Shown piece after piece: positions 18,510 to 25,988 of a DNA stretch of 64,000 nucleotides. Location of the stretch: the NCBI RefSeq assembly GCF_001513675.1, contig NZ_CP013859.1, positions 3,163,081 through 3,227,080 of the forward strand. The letters are read 5' to 3'. The first letter of the stretch is position 1, and each line of letters begins with the position of its first letter. Under the pieces are notes generated by a model that ran no database searches, was not told the DNA's origin, and saw nothing but the letters and a program-made list of their open reading frames with translations. Made by a program: the position numbers and the translations under genes. The DNA comes from Microbacterium sp. XT11. Its GTDB lineage: Bacteria > Actinomycetota > Actinomycetes > Actinomycetales > Microbacteriaceae.

Positions 18510-18764
18510 ATGAGCAACACCGTCCGCTACACCAAGGCCCAGCGCCTCGCCCTCGCCATCAAGCGCGACGCCGAGCTCGTCGCCGAGCGGGCCACGATGA
18601 CCGACGAGACCATCGCCGAGCTCGTCGGCGCGGAGGTCGGCCAGGACGTCGTCATGGCGACCGGCCGCGTTTACACCTGGCCCGACTTCGTCGCGGCGTA
18701 CCGCGCGGGCGACACGATGAACGCTCACCGCCAGATCATCGCCAAGGAAGGAGCCCTCCGATGA
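18510..18764 (+). CDS. Hypothetical phage protein
   Basis: 84 aa. Mostly helical, with YTKAQRLALAIKRDAELVAE at the N-terminus. The ATG at 18510 is taken because the promoter family places +1 there; an in-frame ATG at 18501 would overlap the -10. A GTTTACAC site lies inside the gene at 18669. Function unknown. Confidence 0.7.
   Translation: MSNTVRYTKAQRLALAIKRDAELVAERATMTDETIAELVGAEVGQDVVMATGRVYTWPDFVAAYRAGDTMNAHRQIIAKEGALR
18669..18676 (-). promoter_or_regulatory. Dispersed operator-like site
   Basis: CGTTTACACC context inside a gene, one base off the exact 10-mer CGTTTACACG. Confidence 0.5.
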
Positions 18765-19024
18765 CAACCCCCTCTCCGGCCCTCATCCCCGCTCGCCCCC
18801 GGCGCACGGCCGCCGACGTGGTCGCCGAGCTCGCCCAGGTCCGCGAGGCCATGGATGCCGCCTACAAGACCAAAGGCCTCGCCGCGAAGAAGCTGGCCCA
18901 CGCCGTCAACGTTCTCCGCACCTCCCGCGAGAGCTTCAACGCCGCGAGCGATGCCCTCCACTCCGCGGAGCGCCGCTTCTTCGCCCTGGAGGCGGAGCTC
19001 TCCGCCATGACGCAGGAGGCGTGA
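18761..19024 (+). CDS. Hypothetical coiled-coil phage protein
   Basis: 87 aa, overlapping its upstream neighbour by 4 nt. Residues 20-85 are one long amphipathic helix with heptad-like spacing (AADVVAELAQVREAMDAAYK). No family recognised. Confidence 0.7.
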   Translation: MTTPSPALIPARPRRTAADVVAELAQVREAMDAAYKTKGLAAKKLAHAVNVLRTSRESFNAASDALHSAERRFFALEAELSAMTQEA

Positions 19025-19188
19025 GCCGCATGACCCTCCGCTCCATCCCTGTCGATATCCGACCGCCCCGCGAGGATGACGACCGCCTCGTCGAGCCGCC
19101 CCCGGCATCCTCGACCCCCGACCCTCTGCCCGCCATCATCGCGTGGCCTCAGCACCGCCGAGTCATCGAAAGGCCCATCGCCGCATGA
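19021..19188 (+). CDS. Very small phage protein
   Basis: 55 aa from a GTG that overlaps the previous stop (GTGA), or 52 from an ATG at 19030. Proline-rich, with no domain recognised. It is supported by the chain of 4-nt overlaps before and after it. Confidence 0.55.
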   Translation: MSRMTLRSIPVDIRPPREDDDRLVEPPPASSTPDPLPAIIAWPQHRRVIERPIAA

Positions 19189-19433
19189 CCGCCCTCTTCA
19201 TCACCGCCATCGCCGTCTACGTCCTCGGCCTCGTCATCGTGCTCTGCTTCTCGCTCGTGACGCTCAGCCTCGCTCGCGGCTTCACCGACGAGCGATCCAA
19301 GAGCGAGAGCCGCACGGCCGCCCGCTGGCTCCTCGGCGCTCCCGTCTGGCCCGCCCTGGCCGTCCGGGCTCTCCTGGCGCGCATCATCGAGGCCCGGGCC
19401 CTCCTGGACGACCCGGACTTTACTCTCCGATGA
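19185..19433 (+). CDS. Small membrane protein
   Basis: 82 aa, ATGA overlap with the previous gene. One long N-terminal transmembrane helix (LFITAIAVYVLGLVIVLCFS) followed by a basic cytoplasmic tail. Function unknown. Confidence 0.65.
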   Translation: MTALFITAIAVYVLGLVIVLCFSLVTLSLARGFTDERSKSESRTAARWLLGAPVWPALAVRALLARIIEARALLDDPDFTLR

Positions 19434-19699
19434 CCGCCGCCCTCCTCGCCCTGGCCTTCGCCCTCGGCGACTTCGGCGTCGCCCGAGGACTCCGACGCAC
19501 TCCCGCCCCGGACGACCGCCCATCCCTACCCTCGTCATCCACACCGACCCCCTCGGCGACCGAAAGGAGCCCCAGCCATGAGCCTCGCCGCCACCGTCGA
19601 ACCCGCCGTCCAGACACACGACACCTTCCTCCCCGGCCTCGGCTGGGCCTCCGAGAACGGGGCCGACGACGCCTTCCGCGAGGCCTGGCACAAGGCTAA
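19430..19699 (+). CDS. Doubtful small ORF
   Basis: 89 aa starting with an ATGA overlap and a hydrophobic stretch (TAALLALAFALGDFGVARG). Its last third overlaps the well-supported gene at 19578 by 122 nt and looks like a shadow frame, so either the gene is real only in its first part or it is not a gene. Confidence 0.25.
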   Translation: MTAALLALAFALGDFGVARGLRRTPAPDDRPSLPSSSTPTPSATERSPSHEPRRHRRTRRPDTRHLPPRPRLGLRERGRRRLPRGLAQG

Positions 19700-19886
19700 C
19701 GCCGAGGGCCGCTCCGGCGAGCGTGTCACCGAAGGCCTCCGGGCCGCCACGGCTCCCGTCCGCTCCCTCCTGGCGCGCATCCGCGCCGAGGTGGACGAGG
19801 TGCTCGTCGATCCCATGCCCGACCGTACCGAGCTCGACTTCGCCCGCGACCTCGACGTCGTCCTCCGGAAGGCGGGCATCCTGTGA
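19578..19886 (+). CDS. Hypothetical phage protein
   Basis: 102 aa with a strong GAAAGGAGC ribosome site. N-terminal GLGWASENGADDAFREAWHK and two helical stretches; no family recognised. It overlaps the phosphoesterase gene by 4 nt. Confidence 0.7.
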   Translation: MSLAATVEPAVQTHDTFLPGLGWASENGADDAFREAWHKANAEGRSGERVTEGLRAATAPVRSLLARIRAEVDEVLVDPMPDRTELDFARDLDVVLRKAGIL

Positions 19887-20521
19887 GCCGCCGCCAACCC
19901 CGCACCTTCTACACCTCCGACCTGCACTTCCGTCACCGTCGCGTGGCCGAGCTCCGAGGCTTCGGCGAGGACGTCGAGCGCCACGACCGTACCATCGCCG
20001 AGGCCTGGAATGAGATCGTCGAGCCGGAGGACACGGTCTATGTCCTCGGCGACGTCGCCGTCTCCGACGTCTCCCGGGCCCTCGCGATCCTCAAGGCCCT
20101 CCCCGGCAAGAAGCACCTCGTCTCGGGCAACCATGACCCGGTCCACCCGATGCACCGCCGTACCTTCGCCCGTTGGATGCCGCGCTTCCTGGAGGTCTTC
20201 GACACGGTCTCCCCCTTCCTCCGGCGTCGCATCGGCGGCCATCAGGTGCTCCTCTCGCACTTCCCCTACGCCGAGTACGGCGAAGGCCCGCACCGAGGAG
20301 GAGCCGAGGCCTCGCGTCACGACCAGTACCGGCTCCCCGACATGGGCCTCCCGATCCTCCACGGGCACACTCACCAGCCCGAGCGCTACCACGTCGACGT
20401 CGGCCAACTCGGGAGCCCGAGACCGCCCTCCATCGGCATCCACGTCGGCGTCGACGCCTGGGGCCTCGCCCCGGTTCCGCAGGAGGACATCGTCGCCAAG
20501 CTCGACGAGTGGGCCGCATGA
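19883..20521 (+). CDS. Calcineurin-like metallophosphoesterase
   Basis: 212 aa, GTG start. The motif series is complete: SDLHF (metal ligands Asp, His), GDV, GNHD, SHFPY and GHTH. Such phage enzymes hydrolyse phosphodiesters or phosphomonoesters with two metal ions; the natural substrate is unknown. Cytosolic. Confidence 0.85.
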   Translation: MSRRQPRTFYTSDLHFRHRRVAELRGFGEDVERHDRTIAEAWNEIVEPEDTVYVLGDVAVSDVSRALAILKALPGKKHLVSGNHDPVHPMHRRTFARWMPRFLEVFDTVSPFLRRRIGGHQVLLSHFPYAEYGEGPHRGGAEASRHDQYRLPDMGLPILHGHTHQPERYHVDVGQLGSPRPPSIGIHVGVDAWGLAPVPQEDIVAKLDEWAA

Positions 20522-20622
20522 CCGCCCGCCGATACAGCGACGACGCCCTCGACCTCGCCGGGCTCCTCGGCTTCCTGGCCGTCGTCGTCCTCGCGATCCT
20601 CGCCACTCCGCTCCTCCCGTGA
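20518..20622 (+). CDS. Tiny membrane protein
   Basis: 34 aa, ATGA overlap with the phosphoesterase. A short polar N-terminus precedes one transmembrane helix (LAGLLGFLAVVVLAILATPL). It closes this operon, ahead of a strong terminator. Confidence 0.5.
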   Translation: MTARRYSDDALDLAGLLGFLAVVVLAILATPLLP

Positions 20623-20624
20623 CC

Positions 20625-20661
20625 AAGGCCCCCGTACCGACCACCTCGGCGCGGGGGCCTT
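20625..20661 (+). terminator. Intrinsic terminator
   Basis: AAGGCCCCCG/CGGGGGCCTT, a 10-bp perfect stem. Confidence 0.75.
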
Positions 20662-20782
20662 CGGCATATCCGCGGAAGATGCCGTCCTCGGGCATCCCAC
20701 GTATACCGAGGCCGAGCCCGCCGTCAAGGAGGCCATGCTCCAGGTCACCGCCGAGCGGATGGTCGCCCTTCACGCCGCCTAA
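20662..20782 (+). pseudogene. Coding-like remnant without a start
   Basis: An open frame (codons from 20621 to the TAA at 20780) reads ISAEDAVLGHPTYTEAEPAV and KEAMLQVTAERMVALHAA, protein-like, yet has no start codon and begins inside a terminator. It may be the tail of a deleted gene. A minimal 15-codon ORF from an internal ATG cannot be excluded. Confidence 0.35.
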
Positions 20783-20790
20783 CCCGCCAC

Positions 20791-20816
20791 GCCCCCGGCT
20801 CACCCCGGGGGCTTTC
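20791..20816 (+). terminator. Intrinsic terminator
   Basis: GCCCCCGG/CCGGGGGC stem followed by TTT. Confidence 0.65.
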
Positions 20817-20819
20817 TCG

Positions 20820-20883
20820 TGGGCAGGCCCGGCGTCCCCGGCGCTCTCCTCTTCGTCCGACTCACCGACGAAAGGAAGAGCCC
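20820..20883 (+). promoter_or_regulatory. Operon-leader element, copy 3
   Basis: TGGGCA, 14 nt, GGCGCTCTCCTCTTCGTCC. TTCGTC (20852-20857) can pair with GACGAA (20867-20872) directly before the AGGAAGAG ribosome site of the next gene. Confidence 0.72.
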
Positions 20884-21270
20884 TTGCTCAACCTCAACTA
20901 CCTCACCGTCGACGGCCTCGGCGGGGCCGCGCTCCTCGTCGAGGACTCGCTCAGCGGCACGGGCGGCGTATCCATCCGCGTCACCTCCGCTCCCGGCAAG
21001 TCCGGCCGCGGCGCGATACACCTCGACCCCAAGGCCATCCGTAAGCTCGTCGACCGCCTGGAGCCCCACGCCGCCCCGAAGCGCACCTCCCGCGACGACT
21101 TCGACGACCTGCCCGTCGGAGCGGCGTTCCGGATCAACGGCGACCATGACACCCGCGTCAAGGTCTCCCGCGACCACTACATCGTCGTCGACGGTCACGC
21201 GGGCGAGGCCGCCCAGCATCACGCCGGGGCGATCTTCCCGGAGTTCGAGCTCACGAGGGTCTCCCTGTGA
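20884..21270 (+). CDS. Hypothetical phage protein
   Basis: 128 aa from a TTG start 6 nt after AGGAAGAG. Two small beta-rich modules are suggested (VSIRVTSAPGKSGRGAIHLD and DLPVGAAFRINGDHDTRVKV). No family recognised. Confidence 0.7.
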   Translation: MLNLNYLTVDGLGGAALLVEDSLSGTGGVSIRVTSAPGKSGRGAIHLDPKAIRKLVDRLEPHAAPKRTSRDDFDDLPVGAAFRINGDHDTRVKVSRDHYIVVDGHAGEAAQHHAGAIFPEFELTRVSL

Positions 21271-21596
21271 CCGCCCTCCTCGACCCGAAGGAGGCCCCGG
21301 AGCCTGGCGCGTTCGCCTCGGCCGAGGTGGACAAGCTCCTCCTCTCCTGGCGACAGATGCCCTTCTACGCCGACCTCGGCGCGAGCCCCGATGAGGCCGC
21401 CGCCCTCATCGCGGCGTCTATCGTCGACGACATCCGCCTCTCGGGCCACGACCTCCGAGCGGGCATCACCGCCGTCGGCAAGCGTCTCACTGAGCTCGCG
21501 GGCGTCCTGGGCCGGGCTCCGCTCACCGAGGACGACATCGCCGCCGCCATGGACGCGATCCCCGCCCCTGCCCAGGAGCCCTCCCGCCCCGTGTAA
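21267..21596 (+). CDS. Hypothetical phage protein
   Basis: 109 aa, GTG overlapping the previous stop. Helical, with ASPDEAAALIAASIVDDIRL and RLTELAGVLGRAPLTEDDI. Its stop codon TAA is part of the site CGTGTAAACG. Function unknown. Confidence 0.68.
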   Translation: MTALLDPKEAPEPGAFASAEVDKLLLSWRQMPFYADLGASPDEAAALIAASIVDDIRLSGHDLRAGITAVGKRLTELAGVLGRAPLTEDDIAAAMDAIPAPAQEPSRPV

Positions 21597-21598
21597 AC
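21591..21598 (+). promoter_or_regulatory. Dispersed operator-like site at a stop codon
   Basis: Exact CGTGTAAACG context; the TAA is the stop of the upstream gene. Confidence 0.6.
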
Positions 21599-21599
21599 G

Positions 21600-21620
21600 T
21601 GGGCACCCAGGCGCTATCTA
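21600..21620 (+). promoter_or_regulatory. Short variant of operon-leader element
   Basis: TGGGCA, only 4 nt (CCCA), then GGCGCTATC. Like the copy at 51800 it lacks 10 nt of the usual spacer. It lies directly after the operator-like site and before a terminator and the tRNA. Confidence 0.45.
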
Positions 21621-21644
21621 TAGGTGTACCCCAGTACGCCAATA

Positions 21645-21698
21645 CCCCCGTCGGCCGGGCGCGCACCTACAGAACCGCGGCCCGGCACGGGGGCTTTT
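21645..21698 (+). terminator. Long terminator hairpin before tRNA-Gln
   Basis: CCCCCGT-GCCGGGC paired with GCCCGGC-ACGGGGG, then TTTT. The run of T overlaps the 5' end of the tRNA gene. Confidence 0.7.
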
Positions 21699-21770
21699 CC
21701 TCGTCGTCTAATGGCAGGACGCCGGGCTCTGGACGCGGAGGCCGAGGTTCGACCCCTTGCGAGGAAGCCA
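21697..21770 (+). tRNA. Phage tRNA-Gln(CUG) with encoded CCA
   Basis: Cloverleaf by eye: acceptor TTCCTCG/CGAGGAA (7 bp perfect), T8, D arm GTC/GAC, anticodon loop CTCTGGA with anticodon CTG, T arm CGAGG-TTCGACC-CCTTG, discriminator G73 and CCA in the gene. One G-G mismatch breaks the anticodon stem. The 5' half resembles actinobacterial tRNA-Glu. G73 and the anticodon support glutamine, reading CAG. Confidence 0.78.
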
Positions 21771-21949
21771 CGCCACCGGGCCCACGCGACGCGATATCGC
21801 GGCGATCACCCGGCCCCCTGTTCTCACCTACCCCCCACCCCCTCGCCGGTTTCTGGAGCCCCGCTCCCGGCGAGCCGCCCCTGCCCAGCCCCACCTCCCC
21901 CGGGCCCTGGGCAGGGGCTTTGTCGTACCCGCGAACCGAGGAGGTGCTC
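21771..21949 (+). other. Non-coding stretch between tRNA and HNH gene
   Basis: C-rich spacer of 179 nt holding a terminator-like hairpin (21877-21921) and the ribosome site of the HNH gene. No gene is seen. Confidence 0.5.
21877..21921 (+). terminator. Intrinsic terminator
   Basis: GCCCCTGCCCAG/CTGGGCAGGGGC, 12-bp stem, followed by TTTG. Confidence 0.75.
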
Positions 21950-22249
21950 ATGCCGTGGGACACCAGCAACCGGAAGGCTGAACTCCCCCACGACTGGCAG
22001 GCCCGGCGCATCCGCGTTCTTCGCCGAGACTCGTACCGATGCCAAGCCCGCGACTCTCAGGGCCGCGTGTGTGGGGCCTGGGCCAATCAGGTCGACCACA
22101 TCGAGCGCGGAAACAATCACGACGAGGACAACCTCCAAGCATTGTGTCGATGGCACCACGCCCGGAAGAGCTCGGCCGAGGGCAACGCGGCGAAGAAGCC
22201 TCGTCCCCGTCGCGAGCGCGAGCCCGAACGACACCCGGCGTTCCGCTGA
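21950..22249 (+). CDS. HNH endonuclease
   Basis: 99 aa, GAGGAGG ribosome site. The zinc/HNH motif is complete: CQAR...VCGAW, VDHIERG, NLQALCRWHHARKS. HNH proteins next to terminase are needed for DNA packaging in several siphoviruses, where they nick or cleave cos together with the terminase; that role fits here. Confidence 0.88.
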   Translation: MPWDTSNRKAELPHDWQARRIRVLRRDSYRCQARDSQGRVCGAWANQVDHIERGNNHDEDNLQALCRWHHARKSSAEGNAAKKPRPRREREPERHPAFR

Positions 22250-22425
22250 CTCGACTTCATTTCAACCTGGCGGGGGAGCTCGCCTAGCCCGGGGCGGCAT
22301 AGCGTCTGCCAACGAGTGCGCATCGGCCTCTGTTTTCAGAGCACACTCTCGGCCGCCCTCCAGCATCGCCCCCGCCCCGATTCTTCCCCCGAAACCCCTG
22401 ATCGACAGCCGAAAGGAGGCCTTCC
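22250..22425 (+). other. Non-coding region before terminase; possible cos or pac
   Basis: 176 nt without a gene, unusually mixed in composition for this phage. A CTCTG-TTTT-CAGAG hairpin (22330-22343) is nested inside GAGTG/CACTC arms. Position between HNH and the small terminase suits a packaging site, but nothing proves it. Confidence 0.35.
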
Positions 22426-22812
22426 GTGTCCACCACGTTCCGCGCTCGCTCGACATGGTCCGCCTCCGCCAAGCGCACCTTTCGCGAGGTCGCCGACGCC
22501 CACCCCGAGCTCGAAAAGTCGACCCTAAGCGCCCTCTACGGCGCGTGCGACCTAATCTCCGAGGCCGACGCCATGCAGAAGGTCATCGACGCCGAAGGCC
22601 GCATGGTCACGGGCTCGATGGGCCAGCCCGTCGCCCACCCGCTCATCGCCGAAGTCCGCCAGTACCGCAAGGCCGCCCTCGACGCCCTCAAGGCGCTCGG
22701 CCTCGGCGGCCGGTCGACGACCTCCGCCGCCGCCTCGGCGCTGGCAAACAAGCGCTGGAGCTCGCGACCGCCGGGCAACGTCACCCCGATCCGCGCCGCC
22801 GCCCCCTTCTAA
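22426..22812 (+). CDS. terS: Terminase small subunit (P27-like)
   Basis: 128 aa, GTG start after GAAAGGAGG. HPLIAEVRQYRKAALDALKA resembles the C-terminal helix of P27-family small terminases, and the N-terminal half is helical. It recognises the packaging site and regulates TerL, the next gene. Confidence 0.75.
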   Translation: MSTTFRARSTWSASAKRTFREVADAHPELEKSTLSALYGACDLISEADAMQKVIDAEGRMVTGSMGQPVAHPLIAEVRQYRKAALDALKALGLGGRSTTSAAASALANKRWSSRPPGNVTPIRAAAPF

Positions 22813-22836
22813 GCCCCCGCGAGAGGAGGCTCTCCA

Positions 22837-24528
22837 GTGGACGCCTCCGCGCTCCTCCCCCCGTTCCCGTCCGACCGTCCGACCCTCGGCTACGCCGTGT
22901 GCGGCTGGATCGAGTCGACCCTCTACCGCCCCGACGGCGTCGACGAGCTCATCGTCCTCACCGCCGAACAGCGCAACTTCATTCACCACTTCTACGCCGT
23001 CGAACCCGCGACGCGAGACAGCTTCGGCAACGTCACCTCCTGGCGCTTCTCCTGCCGTCGCGGCGTGCTCCGGCGCGCGAAGGGCTGGGGCAAGTCGCCC
23101 TTCCTCGGGGCCATCGCTCTCGCGGAGCTCTGCGGGCCCGTCGTCCCCGTCGGCGTCGACGAGTACGGCTGGCCCGAGGCCGCGCCCCACCCGATGCCCT
23201 GGGTTGTCATCGCTGGCGTCTCCGAGACGCAGACGAAGAACACGACGGACGCCATCCGCGCGATGGCCTCCTCTCCGGCGCTCCTCGACGGCTACGGCCT
23301 CGACGTCGGCATGACGCGCATTCTCACGCCCTCGGGCGGCAAGCTCGTCTCCGTCACGGCCTCCGCCGCGACCGCCGAGGGCGGCCGGTACACCTTCGCG
23401 ATCCTCGACGAGACGCACCACTGGACCAAGGGCAACCGAGGCCACGACCTCGCCGACGTCATCCGCCGCAACCTGGGCAAGGTCGACGGCCGGAGCATCG
23501 AGACGACCAACGCGCACGAGCCCGGCATGGGCTCCGTCGCCGAGAAGTCATACCTCGCGTACCTCTCCATCCTGGAGGGTCGCGCTGACGCCGACGGCAT
23601 CCTCTACGACTCCCGCCAGGCTCCCGACGACATCGACCTCGCCGACCGCGCCGCCGTCCGAGACGGCCTCAAGCTCGCCTACGGCGACTCGCACTGGGTC
23701 AACCTCGACCGCATCATCCGCGAGTTCTACGACCCCGACCTCCCGCCCGAGCAGGCCCGGCGCTTCTACCTCAACCAGATCGTCGCCGCCGCCGATAGCT
23801 GGGTCGCTCCCTCGGAGTGGCACGGCAACCGGCGCGACGACATCGCGCCGCTCAAGCTCGGCGAGGGCTCCCGCGAGCCCTGGCGCAACGGCGACGCCGT
23901 CGCCCTCGGCTTCGACGGCTCCCTCACCGACGACTCCACGGCGCTCGTGGCCGTCCGCATCGACGACGGGGCCCCGTTCCTCCTCGCCATCTGGGAGCGC
24001 CCAGAGGGCCCCGCTGGCGTCGGCTGGAGCGTCCCCAAGGAGGACGTCCGCGACGCGGTCGACTTCGCCTTCGCCCACCTCGACGTCGTCGCGTTCTTCT
24101 CCGACGTCGCCTACTGGGAGACCGACACCGACGCCTGGCGCGACGAGTACCGCGAGCGGCTCCTCGTCAAGGCGACCACGCGGCACGCGATCCAGTGGGA
24201 CATGCGCGGCCACCAGATGGATACCACGCGCGCTATTGAGGCGCTTCACCGCTCCATCACGGACCACGAGCTCCCCTGGCGAGCTCACGAGCTCATCGCC
24301 GGAAGCTCGCGCGGCCTGAACGCCGCCGAGATTCTCACCCGCCACGTCCTGAACGCCCGACGCCGCCCCAACCGCTGGGGAGTGAGCTTCGGCAAGGAGA
24401 CGCGCGAGTCCCCCAAGAAGGTCGACGCCCTGGCGGCGCTCGTGCTGGCGCGCATGGCGCGGTCCCGCGTCCTCGCCGAGGGCGTCACGCGCCGCCGCTC
24501 GGCACCCGGCCGCCTCTTCGGCTTCTAG
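22837..24528 (+). CDS. terL: Terminase large subunit
   Basis: 563 aa, GTG start. Packaging motor and nuclease. The ATPase has KGWGKS (82-87, Lys86) as Walker A variant and LDET (190-193) as Walker B. The nuclease half shows ALGFDGSLTDDSTALV and DVAYWETDTDAW acidic positions. Normal length for this family. Confidence 0.92.
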   Translation: MDASALLPPFPSDRPTLGYAVCGWIESTLYRPDGVDELIVLTAEQRNFIHHFYAVEPATRDSFGNVTSWRFSCRRGVLRRAKGWGKSPFLGAIALAELCGPVVPVGVDEYGWPEAAPHPMPWVVIAGVSETQTKNTTDAIRAMASSPALLDGYGLDVGMTRILTPSGGKLVSVTASAATAEGGRYTFAILDETHHWTKGNRGHDLADVIRRNLGKVDGRSIETTNAHEPGMGSVAEKSYLAYLSILEGRADADGILYDSRQAPDDIDLADRAAVRDGLKLAYGDSHWVNLDRIIREFYDPDLPPEQARRFYLNQIVAAADSWVAPSEWHGNRRDDIAPLKLGEGSREPWRNGDAVALGFDGSLTDDSTALVAVRIDDGAPFLLAIWERPEGPAGVGWSVPKEDVRDAVDFAFAHLDVVAFFSDVAYWETDTDAWRDEYRERLLVKATTRHAIQWDMRGHQMDTTRAIEALHRSITDHELPWRAHELIAGSSRGLNAAEILTRHVLNARRRPNRWGVSFGKETRESPKKVDALAALVLARMARSRVLAEGVTRRRSAPGRLFGF

Positions 24529-24602
24529 CCCCCGTCTTCCCCGGCCCCGGCCCTCCCCGCGAGGTGACCGGGGCCGCCTCATTTCCCGACCCGAGGAGCC
24601 CA

Positions 24603-25973
24603 ATGGCAATCACTCCCAAGCTCGCCGAGGAGCTCGACTCGAAGCTCGAAGTGGACCTCTCCCGCGACGGTCGCCTCGGGCTCCCGAAGCGCTACCTCGA
24701 AGGCGACCACGACGACCCCTACATGCCGAAGGGAGCCAAGGCCGAGTTCAAGCACCTCGCCAAGCGGTCGAAGACCAATTGGCTCCCGCTCGTCCCGGCC
24801 GAGTTCGTCCAGGGCCTCGCCGTCGACGGCTACCGCACCGCGCGCGCCGACGACAATGAGGCCGCCTGGCGCTACTGGCAGGACAACGGCCTCGACGCCC
24901 GGCAGACGATCGCTCACCGCGGCGCGCTGGAGTACGGCACAAGCTACGTGCTCGTCCTCCCCGGCAAGGACAAGGCCCGCCCGGTCATCAAGCCCCTCTC
25001 CCCGCTCCGCTCGGCGGCGTGGTACGAGGACGACGACGACGAGTTCCCCTTCCGCGCCATCCGGCGCATCGGCCGCACCGCCGACGGCAAGGGCCGCATC
25101 CTGGAGGTCTACGAGGGCGACGAGGTCGCGACGTTTACACGCACCGAGCGCGCCGAGTACGAGCTCACGAAGACCGCGGCGCACGGCCTCCAGCTTCCGC
25201 CCTTCGTCCGCTTCCGCGACCGGCTCGACGGCGCGGCCCAAGGCCTCGTCGTCCCCTTCAAGGGTCACCAGGACCGCATCAACGAGGCCGTCTTCAACAT
25301 CCAGATCGGGATGCAGTACGCCTCGTTCCGCCAGCGCTGGGCCACCGGCCTCGCCATCCCCGTCGACGACGACCCCGACTCCCCTACCTACGGCAAGCCC
25401 CTCGAAGACTTCGAGGCGGCCGTCAACCGGCTCTGGGTCTCTGACTCCCACGAGGCCCGCTTCGGCGACTTCGCCCAGACACAGCTTGCGGACCACCACC
25501 AGGAGTACAAGCTCGCGGTCTCGTCCCTCGCCGCCGCGGCCCAGATCGACGCGGACCTCTTCGCCGGGAACATGACGAACGTGACGGGCGAGGCGCTCTA
25601 CGCCCGCCGCCACAAGACCAACCGCAAGCTCGCCGAGTACCAACTCCTCTTCGGCGAAGCATGGGAGTCCGTCTTCCGACTGGCCGCCCGCGCCGCTGGC
25701 GCTGACGAGCCCTCCCCCGAGGCAGAGGTCCGCTGGCGCGACACGACCGGCGAAGTCATGACGGCCAAGGTCGAAGCGCTCGCGAAGCTCGCCACCGAGC
25801 TCGGCGTCCCGCAGGAGGCCCTCTGGGAGGACGTCCCCGGCGTCACCGACTCGAAGCTCCAGCGCTGGCGCGAGCTCGCGACGGTCGACCCGCTGGACGC
25901 CCTCACCCAGGAAATCGCCCGGCAGACGGCTCCGACGCCCCCGTCACCCGCCGCTCCCGACGCCACCCAGTAG
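24603..25973 (+). CDS. Portal protein (SPP1 gp6-like)
   Basis: 456 aa; the ATG at 24603 with GGAG upstream is preferred to an earlier one at 24564. NWLPLVPAEFVQGLAVDGYR, GTSYVLVLPG and the long helix near FAGNMTNVTGEALYARRHKT are typical of portals of siphoviruses of this kind. Forms the dodecameric gate at one capsid vertex. A GTTTACAC site lies inside at 25133. Confidence 0.88.
   Translation: MAITPKLAEELDSKLEVDLSRDGRLGLPKRYLEGDHDDPYMPKGAKAEFKHLAKRSKTNWLPLVPAEFVQGLAVDGYRTARADDNEAAWRYWQDNGLDARQTIAHRGALEYGTSYVLVLPGKDKARPVIKPLSPLRSAAWYEDDDDEFPFRAIRRIGRTADGKGRILEVYEGDEVATFTRTERAEYELTKTAAHGLQLPPFVRFRDRLDGAAQGLVVPFKGHQDRINEAVFNIQIGMQYASFRQRWATGLAIPVDDDPDSPTYGKPLEDFEAAVNRLWVSDSHEARFGDFAQTQLADHHQEYKLAVSSLAAAAQIDADLFAGNMTNVTGEALYARRHKTNRKLAEYQLLFGEAWESVFRLAARAAGADEPSPEAEVRWRDTTGEVMTAKVEALAKLATELGVPQEALWEDVPGVTDSKLQRWRELATVDPLDALTQEIARQTAPTPPSPAAPDATQ
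25133..25140 (-). promoter_or_regulatory. Dispersed operator-like site in portal gene
   Basis: Exact CGTTTACACG; codes ATFTR with the otherwise uncommon codons TTT and ACA. Confidence 0.55.
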
Positions 25974-25988
25974 CCCGAGGAGGGCCGC

